NCBI GenBank assembly: GCA_023954375.1
Contig: JAMLIC010000013.1
Coordinates: 62,001-126,000, forward strand
Source: Planctomycetota bacterium
GTDB lineage: Bacteria; Planctomycetota; J058
DNA: 64,000 nt
Direction of reading: 5' to 3'
Of this stretch, positions 19,259 through 28,800 are shown one piece after another (the stretch's first letter is position 1; the number at the start of each line of letters is the position of its first letter). The notes below the pieces were generated by a model that saw only the letters and a list, made by a program, of their open reading frames with translations, searched no databases and was not told the origin of the DNA. The translations under genes were made by a program, and so were the position numbers.

Positions 19259-21825
19259 GCGCGTGCGACGCCGTCCGCGAGCTGCTCTGCGCGCACGCCC
19301 TGGGCGCCCTCGAGGACGCGCAGGACAGCCTCGTGCGCGAGCACCTCGGCGAGTGCGAAGCGTGCCGCGCGGCCGAGGGCGAGGCGCGCGCCGACGTGGC
19401 CCTGCTCGAGGCGCCGCCCGTGGCGCCCTCGCCGCGGGCGTTCGCGCGGATCCGGGCGCGGATCGCGGCCGCGCAGGCGGGCGACGAGCCGGTGCGCGGC
19501 GCCGAGCTCGACGCGCAGGCGCTGATCTCGCTCTCGTGCAGCTTCTGCCGCGGCGCGCTCGTCCGCGCGGACGCGGTGTACTGCGCGTCGTGCCTCGCGC
19601 CGCACCACCCCGAGTGCTGGCGGGAGTACGGGCGGTGCAGCGTCATGGGCTGCGGTGAGCCGCGCGTCGTGCGTCCGACCGGGCGGCCCGAGGTCGCGCC
19701 GGCGCCCGCCGTCGTCGCGGGCGGCGACAAGGCGCTCGACCCGGACCGTCGGCGGCGGCGAACGCGCTGGGTGGGCGGCGGGCTGGGGCTGCTCCTCGGC
19801 GGCGGCCTGGCCGCGGCCGCGCTGGCGCCCCCGGCGCGGCTCGCGGCCCCGGCGGCGTCGCTCGTAACGCCGGCGCCCGCGCCCGAGCCGGTCGAGCCGC
19901 GCTGGGACGTGGCCGTGCGCGACGCGTCGCTGGGCGAGCTGTGCGCCGCGCTCGAGCGCGAGGCCGGCGCGCGGATCGACCTGAGCGCCGGCCTCACGGA
20001 CGTCCTCCTGCGGGAGGGGCGATGGCGGGGGCGCACGTGGCGCGAGGTCGTGGTGGAGGTCGCGCGGGCGCATGGGCTCGTCGTGCGTGAGGAGCCCGAC
20101 CGGGTGGGCCTCACCGGCCGGCCGGTCGTGGTCGAGCTCGCCCGCTCGACGCTCGAGCGCCGCGCGACGCTCCTGCTCGAGGTGACGCCGCGCTGGCGCC
20201 TGACCGAGCTGCGCAGCGGGCCGCCGCACGAGGTGGCGGTCGCGCGGGCGGGGCGGGCGATCGCGCTGTTCGAGGGGCGGAGCGTGCGGGTGCTGGCGCC
20301 CGGGCGCGATGCGACGTTCACGTTCCAGGGGAAGGTCGAGCGGGCGGCGTGGTCCGACCGGGGCGAGCGGCTGGCGGTGGTCGAGGGCGACCGGCTGGCC
20401 GTGATCGACCTCGAGCCGGCCCCGGCCGTGCGGCAGGAGGGGCGGCTCGACGAGCCCGTGACGGCGCTCGCGTGGGGGCCTGATCCGCGGCTTGGTGTCA
20501 CGGCGAGCCTGGCGTCGGGGCGAGCGTGGTCGCGCAAGCCGGAGGCTGTCGATCAGCGGCTCGTCGTCGGGGGCGCCTGGACCACGGTCGAGCGGCCCCT
20601 CGTCGAGGGCCGGTGGACCGTACCCCTGGGGAACGGTGCGCTCCTCACCGGCGAGCGGGTCGGCGCGGAGACCCGGCTCGTGCGGATCGATGATCCCGAG
20701 GGCGTGGTGGCCCCCGAACCGGTGGACGGACGGCCGGTGCTGCGGCCGTCGTCGCCTCGCTGGAGCCGCGACGTGGCCGGCGACGTCGTCGAGCTCGACC
20801 TCCTCCGTGCGCGCGCCCTCGTCGTCTCGCCCGATGGCGCGGGCGTGCTCGCCCTCGCGACCGGTGAGGACGCCGGCGAGCTGGTCCGCCGCCGCGGTCC
20901 GGTCTTCTTGGCGAAGCTGGCCCCCGACGGCGCGCGCCTGGCCCTGGTCGACGACGGCGCGCTCTTCGTGCGGCGACTCGACGGCGAGGCCGCGGACGCC
21001 ACCGTCCTCCTGCCCGGGACGCCGGGCCCGATCGTCGGCTGCGCCTGGCGCGGCGACGGTCGGGTCCTGGCCCTGTGGTCGTGGCAGGGGGCGCTGGGGG
21101 TCGTGGACGTCGACGCCCTCGACCGCGGCGGCGCCGTCGACGCCTCGCTCCAGCTCGAGGAGCCGGCCCTCCGTCGGGCGACGTGGGCCGGCGACACGCT
21201 CGTCCTCACGACGGCGACGCAGGACCTCGCGCGCCGGCCGCTCGTCCGCGTCTCGCCTCCAGGGACCGGCCTCGATCTGCACCTCGAGGTCGACTGGACT
21301 CCGGCCGACGGGGAGGCCGCGCGCGGGGACCTGTTCGCGCCGCCTGCCGTGGAGCCCGCGCCAGCCGGGGCGGAGCCGCCCGCGCCGCCAGCGCACGAGG
21401 CCGAGGTCCCCCCGCAGGCGGCGCCCGCGCCGCCCGCCCCGGCGCCGCTCCCGCCGGCGCTGGCGCACGTGCGACCCGGCCAGCGCTACGTCTTCCGCGG
21501 CAACGCCGGCGACCTACGCGCGTGGGACGTGGTCGAGGTGACGCCGGAGGCGGTCGTCTATGTCGAGACGGTCACGCTGCGCGGCGCGCGCATGGGCGAG
21601 CCGCGCCGCGACGCGTGGCGCCTGCAGCGCCCGGCGCGGACCGAGGCCGGGCCGGCGCGCCGCGAGGCGCGCGCGATCGGCGGCGTGACCTTCGAGTGCC
21701 TGGTCGTCGAGGTCGCCGGCACGACGCGCTGGATCGCCGTGCAGGGCGAGTGGGCGGCGTTCCCGGGCGAGGTGCGCTACGTGCGCGACGGCGCCGTCAT
21801 GCTCGAGCTGGTCGACGTCCGCTGA
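19255..21825 (+). CDS. Membrane anti-sigma factor: zinc finger, RING-like finger, one STN-like domain, beta-propeller
   Basis: An 856-residue protein coupled to the sigma gene. It has an anti-sigma zinc motif (H30-x3-C34-x2-C37) and a RING-like module at 95-133 (CSFC, CASC, HHPEC, GRC, MGC) nearly identical in plan to the protein at 1593-3629. One membrane helix lies at about 173-191. A single STN-like unit follows (about 215-286, WDVAVRDASLGELCAALE to EEPDRVGLTG). About 400 residues of WD/propeller-like strands come next (RAAWSDRGERLAVVEGDRL, CAWRGDGRVLALWSWQG). A Pro/Ala linker (about 700-750) leads to a C-terminal beta domain. Inference: it holds its sigma factor inside and senses protein or ligand through the outer propeller. 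Confidence 0.85.
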   Translation: MSACDAVRELLCAHALGALEDAQDSLVREHLGECEACRAAEGEARADVALLEAPPVAPSPRAFARIRARIAAAQAGDEPVRGAELDAQALISLSCSFCRGALVRADAVYCASCLAPHHPECWREYGRCSVMGCGEPRVVRPTGRPEVAPAPAVVAGGDKALDPDRRRRRTRWVGGGLGLLLGGGLAAAALAPPARLAAPAASLVTPAPAPEPVEPRWDVAVRDASLGELCAALEREAGARIDLSAGLTDVLLREGRWRGRTWREVVVEVARAHGLVVREEPDRVGLTGRPVVVELARSTLERRATLLLEVTPRWRLTELRSGPPHEVAVARAGRAIALFEGRSVRVLAPGRDATFTFQGKVERAAWSDRGERLAVVEGDRLAVIDLEPAPAVRQEGRLDEPVTALAWGPDPRLGVTASLASGRAWSRKPEAVDQRLVVGGAWTTVERPLVEGRWTVPLGNGALLTGERVGAETRLVRIDDPEGVVAPEPVDGRPVLRPSSPRWSRDVAGDVVELDLLRARALVVSPDGAGVLALATGEDAGELVRRRGPVFLAKLAPDGARLALVDDGALFVRRLDGEAADATVLLPGTPGPIVGCAWRGDGRVLALWSWQGALGVVDVDALDRGGAVDASLQLEEPALRRATWAGDTLVLTTATQDLARRPLVRVSPPGTGLDLHLEVDWTPADGEAARGDLFAPPAVEPAPAGAEPPAPPAHEAEVPPQAAPAPPAPAPLPPALAHVRPGQRYVFRGNAGDLRAWDVVEVTPEAVVYVETVTLRGARMGEPRRDAWRLQRPARTEAGPARREARAIGGVTFECLVVEVAGTTRWIAVQGEWAAFPGEVRYVRDGAVMLELVDVR

Positions 21826-21831
21826 CGACGG

Positions 21832-22263
21832 TCAGGACAGGCGGCTCTTGACGATCACCCACACGGCCGCGAACACGAGCGCCGCGCCCAGGCCGGCGCC
21901 GGCCGACCGGGCCCAGGCAGGTGCGCCGTCGATGTCCGTCAGTAAGCGCGCGAGCAGCCACCAGAGGTAACCGCCCGCGACCGTCGCCGCGGCGGCGCCG
22001 GCGAGGAGCGGTGACCAGCCCGCCTCGGGCAGGGGGGGAGGAGGCGGCGGGGCCGACGCGGCCCTGGGCTGGCCGGAAGCAGGGAGGACGGGCGCCCCGA
22101 CCGGCGCCCCGGCGCGGGCCGCGCGGCGGGCGTGCTCCGCGTCGTTGCACGCCGTGCAGCAGGGGGCCCCGTCGCGCTCGGTGCGGTGCGCGCCGCAGAA
22201 GGTGTGGCCGCAGAAGAGGCACACCTGGAGGGTCGTCTCGACCGTGCATGTCTTGCAGGTCAT
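21832..22263 (-). CDS. Zinc-binding protein with two membrane helices
   Basis: About 143 residues. The N-terminal 35 residues hold four Cys/His pairs (CKTC, CLFCGHTFCGAH, CCTAC), like a B-box or zinc-ribbon domain. A Pro/Ala-rich linker follows, then two hydrophobic helices (about 84-107 and 122-141). The start could also be at 22275, four codons upstream. No enzyme domain is visible. It is another case here of a zinc module joined to the membrane; function unknown. Confidence 0.65.
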   Translation of the reverse strand: MTCKTCTVETTLQVCLFCGHTFCGAHRTERDGAPCCTACNDAEHARRAARAGAPVGAPVLPASGQPRAASAPPPPPPLPEAGWSPLLAGAAAATVAGGYLWWLLARLLTDIDGAPAWARSAGAGLGAALVFAAVWVIVKSRLS

Positions 22264-22282
22264 CGCCCCGAGCATACCGGCG

Positions 22283-24199
22283 TCAGCGGCGCCGGAGGAG
22301 GAGCGCGAGCGCGACGAGCGCCGCCGCGCTCAGCGCCGCGCCGGCCGCGAGGCCCGGGGTGCGGTACTCGAGGACGACCCGGTGCTGGCCGGCCGGCAGC
22401 GGCACGCCCATGAACGCGATCCGCGCCTCCTCGACCGGCAGGGCCTCGCCGGACGCGAGCCGCGCCCGCCAGCCCGGGAAGTAGCCCTCCGCCACGTACA
22501 GGCGGCCGGGCGTCGCCAGGTCGACCTCGACCTCGAGCCGGGCGGCGTCCTGCGCGGCGATGTGCGTGTCCCCTCGCCCCTCGACGAGGCGCGCGCGCGG
22601 CGGGACCCCGCGGCGGACGAGGCGCCCGTCGCGGAGGAGCGCGTGGGTCACGCAGGCGTCGTCGGCCAGCCGGTCGAGGTCGAGATCGACCACCTCCCCG
22701 TTCGCGCCGCGAAGGACGGCGTCGCGCACGTAGGGGGCGAGGCGTCGGTTGATGATCGGCCCGTAAGCCACGAACGCCTCGATCCCCCAGCGCCCGGGGA
22801 GGTCCTCCTGCAGGGCGTCGATGTGCGCGCGGCGGACGACCGCCATGCGCTCGACCGCGTCGGCGGCGCGCGCGAGCGCCGCCTCGTCGGCGTCGACCGG
22901 TTGGAGGCGCACGAAGCGGCCCGGCGTCTCGGCCTCGAGGACCCGGCGGGCGACCGGCGGTGGGACGTCGACGGCGGCGCGCGGGAGCGTGAACAGGACC
23001 GTGCCGTCGACGAGGGGCGTGGCGAGGAGGAGCGCCGCTGCGAGGGCGAAGGTGGGGAGACGAAGAACGCGCGGGAGCGCCCTCAGTCCGAGCCCCGCCA
23101 GCGCGGGGAGCACGACGGCCACGAGCAGGATCCCCTTCTCGGGGTAGCGCCAGGCGCCGAAGAGCGGGAGCCCGCGGAGGAGCGCGAAGAGCGGCGTGTA
23201 GGCCCCGAGGGCGATCCCGGTCCAGAGGAGGCATGCGAGCCCGAGCCCGAGGGCCGCGCGGCCGCGGGCGGCGAGCGCCAGCGCGACCACCGGGAGCGCC
23301 AGGTGGACCGACGGGTGGAGCGGTGCGCCGAACGGGCCGAAGCTCCGCTGGATCAGGCGGCGGAGCACATCGCTCGTCTGGGGGGTGACGCCGGGGACGA
23401 GGGCCTCGAGCAGGCGCAGCGGGTGCATGGACCATTGTGCCGCGTCGAGGAGCGAGATCCCCTCGGCCCGGGGGGTCTCGGGGAGAAAGAGCACGAACGG
23501 CAGCAGGTGCGCGCCCGCGAGCGCCGCTCCGAGCGCGGTCACGAGGCCCACGCGTGTCGTGGCCAGGGGGAGGTCGCGCCAGCGGCGCCAGGTGAGCGCC
23601 AGGAGCAGGACGCCGACACCTGGCGAGAGCAAGACGAGCACCGGCGCGCCGCCCGCCAGCGCGGTCATGCCGACGGCGAGCGCGCCGAGGGCCGCGGCGC
23701 GCGGATGCCATGCGCGAGCGAGGTCCACGAACGCGGCGAGGACCCACGGCGCCCAGGCGGCGCCGGCGAGCAGGTTGGGCGTGCGGCACGCCGAGAGGAC
23801 CGGCCCGGCCAGAGCGGCGCCGGCCGCGGCGAGGCAGGCGCCGCGCGGCGTGGCGCCGAGGCGGCGGGCCAGGTGCGCCGCGCCGGCGCCGGCGAGCGCG
23901 GAGTGGAGCGGGAACCACAGCGCCCAGCCCAGGTCGAAGGGGAGGGCGGTGCGCAGGAGCGCAGGTGGGTAGAGGACCTGCGCCAGCGGGTCGGGGACGA
24001 GCGGCGTCCCGCACCCGCGGAAGGGGTCGCGCTCGGGCAGGCGGCCCTCGCGCAGGGTCCCCGCCACGCGGCGGTGAAGTGGCTCGAAGAGCACGAGCAG
24101 GTCGCGCCCGGCGAGCCGGCGGTCGGGGTGGAGGGCTGGCGCGTAGGCAGCCAGCGCCAGGACGAGGGCGACGGCGGCCGGGCCCCAGCGCGCGCTCAC
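22283..24199 (-). CDS. YfhO-type polytopic membrane protein
   Basis: About 638 residues with 10-12 predicted membrane helices followed by a roughly 230-residue extracytoplasmic part and a last C-terminal helix. The stretch GYFPGWRARLASGEALPV, then VPLPAGQHRVVLEYRTPG, is the typical end of YfhO-family proteins, which in Firmicutes are linked to glycosylation of wall polymers and lipids (GT-C-like fold). GTG at 24199 was chosen because it overlaps the upstream stop (GTGA). The donor and acceptor are unknown. Confidence 0.8.
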   Translation of the reverse strand: MSARWGPAAVALVLALAAYAPALHPDRRLAGRDLLVLFEPLHRRVAGTLREGRLPERDPFRGCGTPLVPDPLAQVLYPPALLRTALPFDLGWALWFPLHSALAGAGAAHLARRLGATPRGACLAAAGAALAGPVLSACRTPNLLAGAAWAPWVLAAFVDLARAWHPRAAALGALAVGMTALAGGAPVLVLLSPGVGVLLLALTWRRWRDLPLATTRVGLVTALGAALAGAHLLPFVLFLPETPRAEGISLLDAAQWSMHPLRLLEALVPGVTPQTSDVLRRLIQRSFGPFGAPLHPSVHLALPVVALALAARGRAALGLGLACLLWTGIALGAYTPLFALLRGLPLFGAWRYPEKGILLVAVVLPALAGLGLRALPRVLRLPTFALAAALLLATPLVDGTVLFTLPRAAVDVPPPVARRVLEAETPGRFVRLQPVDADEAALARAADAVERMAVVRRAHIDALQEDLPGRWGIEAFVAYGPIINRRLAPYVRDAVLRGANGEVVDLDLDRLADDACVTHALLRDGRLVRRGVPPRARLVEGRGDTHIAAQDAARLEVEVDLATPGRLYVAEGYFPGWRARLASGEALPVEEARIAFMGVPLPAGQHRVVLEYRTPGLAAGAALSAAALVALALLLRRR

Positions 24200-24465
24200 G
24201 CGCCCTCGCCGGGCTGGGGGGCCTGCCAGAGCTTCCACTCCGCCACGCTCGGCGCGAGCCGCCAGTGTTCGATGCCCCTCCGGTGCGCACGCGCGGCTGG
24301 GTCATCGGGGGCGACCCGAAGAGCGCACGCGCCGACGGCTGCGTCGTGCAGCCGCTTGTCCCGCTCGTTGTTCTGCCCGAGATTCAGGAGGAGCTCGGCG
24401 GCACCCGGCAGGAGCCGCATGGGGCGTTCGAGGAGGGCAAGGTCACGGTCGGACATGGGGGGCAT
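24196..24465 (-). CDS. Small hypothetical protein upstream of the YfhO-type gene
   Basis: An 89-residue protein (or 86 if it starts at the second ATG, 24456). It is helical, with LRVAPDDPAARAHRRGIEHWRLA suggesting one TPR-like helical pair. It overlaps the YfhO-type gene by 4 bases, so both are probably translated together. No strong ribosome site precedes either ATG. No family was recognised. Confidence 0.5.
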   Translation of the reverse strand: MPPMSDRDLALLERPMRLLPGAAELLLNLGQNNERDKRLHDAAVGACALRVAPDDPAARAHRRGIEHWRLAPSVAEWKLWQAPQPGEGA

Positions 24466-24486
24466 TATGCGCGCGCTCGCCAGGCG

Positions 24487-24504
24487 AGTCTTCCGCGGAA
24501 GACT
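24487..24504. promoter_or_regulatory. 18-bp perfect palindrome between divergent genes
   Basis: AGTCTTCCGCGGAAGACT is a perfect palindrome about 20 bases upstream of one gene (24465, minus) and 110 upstream of the other (24616, plus). Two copies of TTATGCGCGCG (24465-24475 and 24528-24538) flank it. Position and symmetry suit a dimeric repressor operator; a hairpin role is less likely, since it lies ahead of both genes. Confidence 0.4.
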
Positions 24505-24615
24505 CCGGAACCCTTCCTCCGCAGGACTTATGCGCGCGCGGAGGGCTGTCGGACCGTGGTGTTAGGTTTTGGTTCGGTCGCGCCGGTCCTCGGGTGGCGC
24601 GCGCGCGAGGGAGCG

Positions 24616-25851
24616 ATGAGCGAGGACAAGGCGGGGCGGCGCCGTGGGCGGACGACCTCGGTTCATGGGGAGCGGATCCTGGAGCTGACCGCGTACCGCA
24701 ACTCGATCGACCACGCGATCTTGACGGAGCTGCGCGCTTTCGATCGTGGGGGCGAGTGGCGCCGGGACGGTGCCACCTCGTGCGCGGTCTGGCTCAGCTG
24801 GTATGCGGGCATGAAGCTCAAGACGGCCCACGAGCATGTGCGCGTGGCACGGGCGCTGGCAGAGCTTCCGCTCGTGGAGGACGCCATGCGGCGCGGCGTC
24901 CTCAGCTACACGCAGGCGCGCGCTGTCACCCGGGTCGCGACTGCCGAGACGCAGGGGTCGCTGCTCGAGCTCGCCCTGACGTCGTCGGGCGAGGAGCTGG
25001 AGCGCGCGGTCCGTTTCATCCGGCAGCGGGCGGCCGCCGACGCGGGCAGGATCGACCCGGGCGAGCTGCGCCTATGGTTCGATCAGCTCGACGACGGGTC
25101 CGAGGTGATGCACGCGCGCCTGCGGCCGGAGCAGGCGGCGACCCTCCGCAAGGCGCTCGACGGGGCGAAGGAGCTCCAGTGCCCGGAGAACCCGACGTCG
25201 GTGTCCGACGTCGATGCGCTCATGCTCCTCGTCGACCGTGCGACCCGGCCGGTGGGCGACGAGAAGGAGGCCACGATCGCGCGGCGCTTCGAGGTCTTGC
25301 TCACGGTCGACGCGGAGTCTCTCGCGGCGCCGCAGCGCCCGGCCGAGGCGCGCTGCGAGCTGGGGGACGGGACGCAGGTCTCGCGGGCGACGGCGCGTCG
25401 GATCGTCTGCGACGCCCCGGTCCAGGCGCTCCTCGTGGGACAGGACGGCACGCCCCTCGACGTGGGCCGGCGCACGTCTCGGATCTCTGCAGCCCTGCGG
25501 CGGGCGCTGATCGCGCGGGACCGCCACTGCACGTTCCCGGGCTGCACGAGTCGTCGCGGGCTCGACGCGCATCACATCGAACACTGGATCGACGGCGGAG
25601 AGACGAAGGAGGAGAACCTCACCTTGCTCTGCCGTCGGCACCACGTGATCGTGCACGAGGACGGCTACACGATTCACCGGACGGCGCGGGGGCTCGAGTT
25701 CAGGAATCGAGGCGGGGTGCCGCTCCCGCGTGGTCCGTCGGTCCCGGAGGTGCCGCCGGTGCCGGTCGCGATCCAGGCGACGACCGCGCTGCTGCAGGCG
25801 GCGCTCGAGGCCGCGACTCGCGAGGCGCTCGCCCGGGCACGGGGCGCGTAG
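24616..25851 (+). CDS. DUF222-type HNH endonuclease
   Basis: A 411-residue protein. The N-terminal helical DUF222 region (about 20-230) is followed at about 295-350 by a clear HNH nuclease module: CTFPGC, then LDAHHIEHWIDGGET and NLTLLCRRHHVIVHE, with the zinc cysteines and the catalytic His. Such '13E12-repeat' proteins are common and multi-copy in Actinobacteria and occur in other high-GC bacteria. They are thought to be mobile or selfish nucleases, but targets are unknown. The ATG at 24616 follows GCGAGGGAG. Third positions are a little less GC-biased than in neighbouring genes, which fits transfer. Confidence 0.85.
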   Translation: MSEDKAGRRRGRTTSVHGERILELTAYRNSIDHAILTELRAFDRGGEWRRDGATSCAVWLSWYAGMKLKTAHEHVRVARALAELPLVEDAMRRGVLSYTQARAVTRVATAETQGSLLELALTSSGEELERAVRFIRQRAAADAGRIDPGELRLWFDQLDDGSEVMHARLRPEQAATLRKALDGAKELQCPENPTSVSDVDALMLLVDRATRPVGDEKEATIARRFEVLLTVDAESLAAPQRPAEARCELGDGTQVSRATARRIVCDAPVQALLVGQDGTPLDVGRRTSRISAALRRALIARDRHCTFPGCTSRRGLDAHHIEHWIDGGETKEENLTLLCRRHHVIVHEDGYTIHRTARGLEFRNRGGVPLPRGPSVPEVPPVPVAIQATTALLQAALEAATREALARARGA

Positions 25852-25883
25852 CGGCCGGGCTACACTCGCGCCTGGAGGGCGCG

Positions 25884-28800
25884 ATGGGCTTCCGGCAGGA
25901 GTGCAGTTACACCGGGGTCGCGGGCGCCGAGGTCGGTGGGCTGTACCGCCACGACGGCACCGGTCTCCCCGTGCGCGTCCTACGGATCCCATCAGTGCCG
26001 CAGGTCTTCGTGCACGTGAGCGCGCCGCCGACATCGGACGGAGGTGAGGCGCACACGGGCGAGCACCTGCTGCTGGGCAAGGGCGCTCGGGGGCGCGCGC
26101 TGGCGGCCGCCGAGGAGATGTCGCTGGTCGAGTCGACCGCCTACACCGCGGCGACCGAGGTGTGCTACTCGTTCTCCTGCGCCGCGGGGGCGGAGACGTT
26201 CCTCAGGATCCTCGAGCAGACGCTCGAGGCGCTCCTCTTCCCCGACTACACCGACGAGGAGATCCGCCGCGAGGTGTGCCACCTGGCGGTGGTCGACGAC
26301 CCCACCACCGGGTCCCTGGCGCTGGAGGAGAAGGGCACCGTCTACACCGAGATGGTCGCCAGCGACGAGAAGCGCTGGATCGTGTTCCACGAGGTGGCGC
26401 GGCGCCTCTACGGGCGCGACCACCCGCTTGGCCTGCGGTCGGGCGGTAGCCCCGAGGCGATCCGCGCCATGACGCCGAAGCGGATCCGCGCGTTCCACGC
26501 CGCTCACTACCACCTGAGCGCCAACATGGGGCTCGTCGTCTCGTTGCCGCCGACGACCCCGACGCCTGCGTTCCTGGCCAGCCTGGAAGCGATCATCGAG
26601 CGCCTGGCGGCGGTTCCGGCGCACGTGGATCGTCTGCGCCGCGAGGTGCTGGTGCCCCCGGCGCGACCGGAGGCGGGCCGTGACCTCGTCCGCGTCGAGT
26701 ACCCCAACGCCAACCCGCACGACACGGGGCTCGTCCTGTTCGCCTGGCCGCTCGTGCCGGATGGAGACGTCGAGCGGCACCTGCTGCGTCGGCTGTTCCT
26801 CGAGACGCTGGCGGACGGGGAGACGTCTCTCCTTCACCGCCTCCTGATCGACCGCGCCACGCGACGGTTCGAGGTCCCGGCGGCGCGGGTGTGGGGCGGG
26901 CTCGAGGTGACCCGCGCCGGCGAGGGGGCCATGGCGGGCCTCACGGGATACGCCGGTCACACCGACGGCGAGGCGGCGCTCGAGCGGCGGGTCCGCGATG
27001 TCCAGCGAGCGGTGGACGAGGAGGTGGCGCGAGTCGCGGGTCTGCCGGGTGGCCACGTCGACCTGACGACGTTCGGGCGCAAGGCCGAGACCCGACTGAT
27101 CGACCTGGCGCGCGGGCTCAAGCGGCGGCTCTCCATGCCGCCGCAGTTCGGGGCGCGCGGCGCCGGTGGCGGATGGTGGCTCGAGCACCTGCGACTCGTC
27201 GACCGGCAGGGGGGCGGCGCGCGGTCGTTGCTGCTCGACCGCGCCGTCGCCGGCGTCGGGTCACGCCTCGTCGGCGCCGACAACCCGTGGGCTCAGGTGG
27301 TCGATGAGCTGGGGCTTGGCGCGCCGCCGGTCGTGGGCGTCTCGGTGCCCAGCCCCGCCGAGGTGGCGCGGCGGGCACGCGCGCGGCAGGAGCGCCTGCG
27401 CGCCGCCGAGGCGGCGCTCGTCACGCGCCACGGCGGCACGCTGGCCGACGCGCTCGCGGCCGAGCGGACGGTGCAGGACGCGGCCACGGCCGAGTTGGAG
27501 GCGCTCCAGGCCGCTGCCCCGCGCCCGCCGCTCGTGCCCGACGTGCCCCGGACGCTCGACGACGACCTCTCCTGGTCGGTCGAGCCCGTCGCGGGCGTGC
27601 CGGCGCTCCGCGCGCGCTTCGAGGAGATGAGCGCGGTCGAGGTGGTGCTCTCGTTCCCGCTCGCGCCCGTCGAGCCGGCCGACCTGCCGCTCCTCCCGCT
27701 CCTCCCGGCCCTGCTCACCTCGGCCGGCCTGCGCGACCCCGCCACCGGCGAGCGGATGGCCTACGACGAGGTGCGCGAGCGGCAGGAGCGCGAGATCGCC
27801 GACCTCGCCGTGTTCTACGACCTGCAGCCGGAGACCGAGCGGCTGGAGCTCGTCGCGCTCGCCTCGGGCACCGACGAGGCGGAGGCGCGGCTGGCCGTCG
27901 GCTGGCTGGCGCGCAGCCTGCTCGAGCCCGACCTGAGCGTCGAGAACCTCCCCCGCCTCCGTGACCTCGTCGACCAGGCGGCCAAGGGGCTGCGCGCCGG
28001 CCTCGGCGGCCCCGAGGAGGGCTGGGTGCGCAACCCGGCCTGGGCGCTCCGGTTCCAGGACGACCCCCTCTTCCTGAGCGCCGCTTCCACGCATACCAAG
28101 CTGCACCACCTCTTCCGGCTGCGGTGGCTGCTCGAAGACGCGCCATCGGGCGACGACGCCGAGCGCACGGCGGCCCTGCTCGGCGTCCTCGATGCCGCCC
28201 TCGGCGTGCGTGGCGCGCCCGCCCTCGAGCCGATCGGCCGGGGCCTGCGCAATGGCGCCTGGCCCGAGGCGCTCCGCGGCGACGGGGCCCTCGGGTCCCT
28301 CGTCGAGGCCCTCGGCGAGCCGCTGGTGGGTGACGACGCGCAGGCCTGGGCGCAACGCTGGGGGGCGCCGCTGGTCGAGGCGCTCGGCGCCCTGCGCCGC
28401 GACCTCCCCCCCGCGAGCGAGGCCGCCGACCTGGTCGAGGCGGCGCGCCTCGCCGCTCACGTCCTCGCCGTCGAGCCGGCGGTCGCGCTGGCCCGCGCGC
28501 GCGACCTGGTAGCGGCGGTCGTGCGGACGGCCGGCGCGCGGCTCGTGCTCACGGGGCGCCCGGCGACGGTCGACGCGCTGCTCCCCGACGTCGAGCGGCT
28601 GCTCGCGCGGGTGCGTGAGCGCGCGGGCGAGCAGCCCCCCGCCGCCCCGCCCGACCTTCGCGCGCGCCCGCCCCGCCGCGTCGCCCGCCTCCCCGAAGGG
28701 GTCGTCGCCGCCCGCGTCCGCGCCCGCGGCGGCGACGCGGCGCCCACGCTCTGGGGGCTGGTCCACGAGACGGGCTCCACCGGCGTCCTCGTCCACGGCG

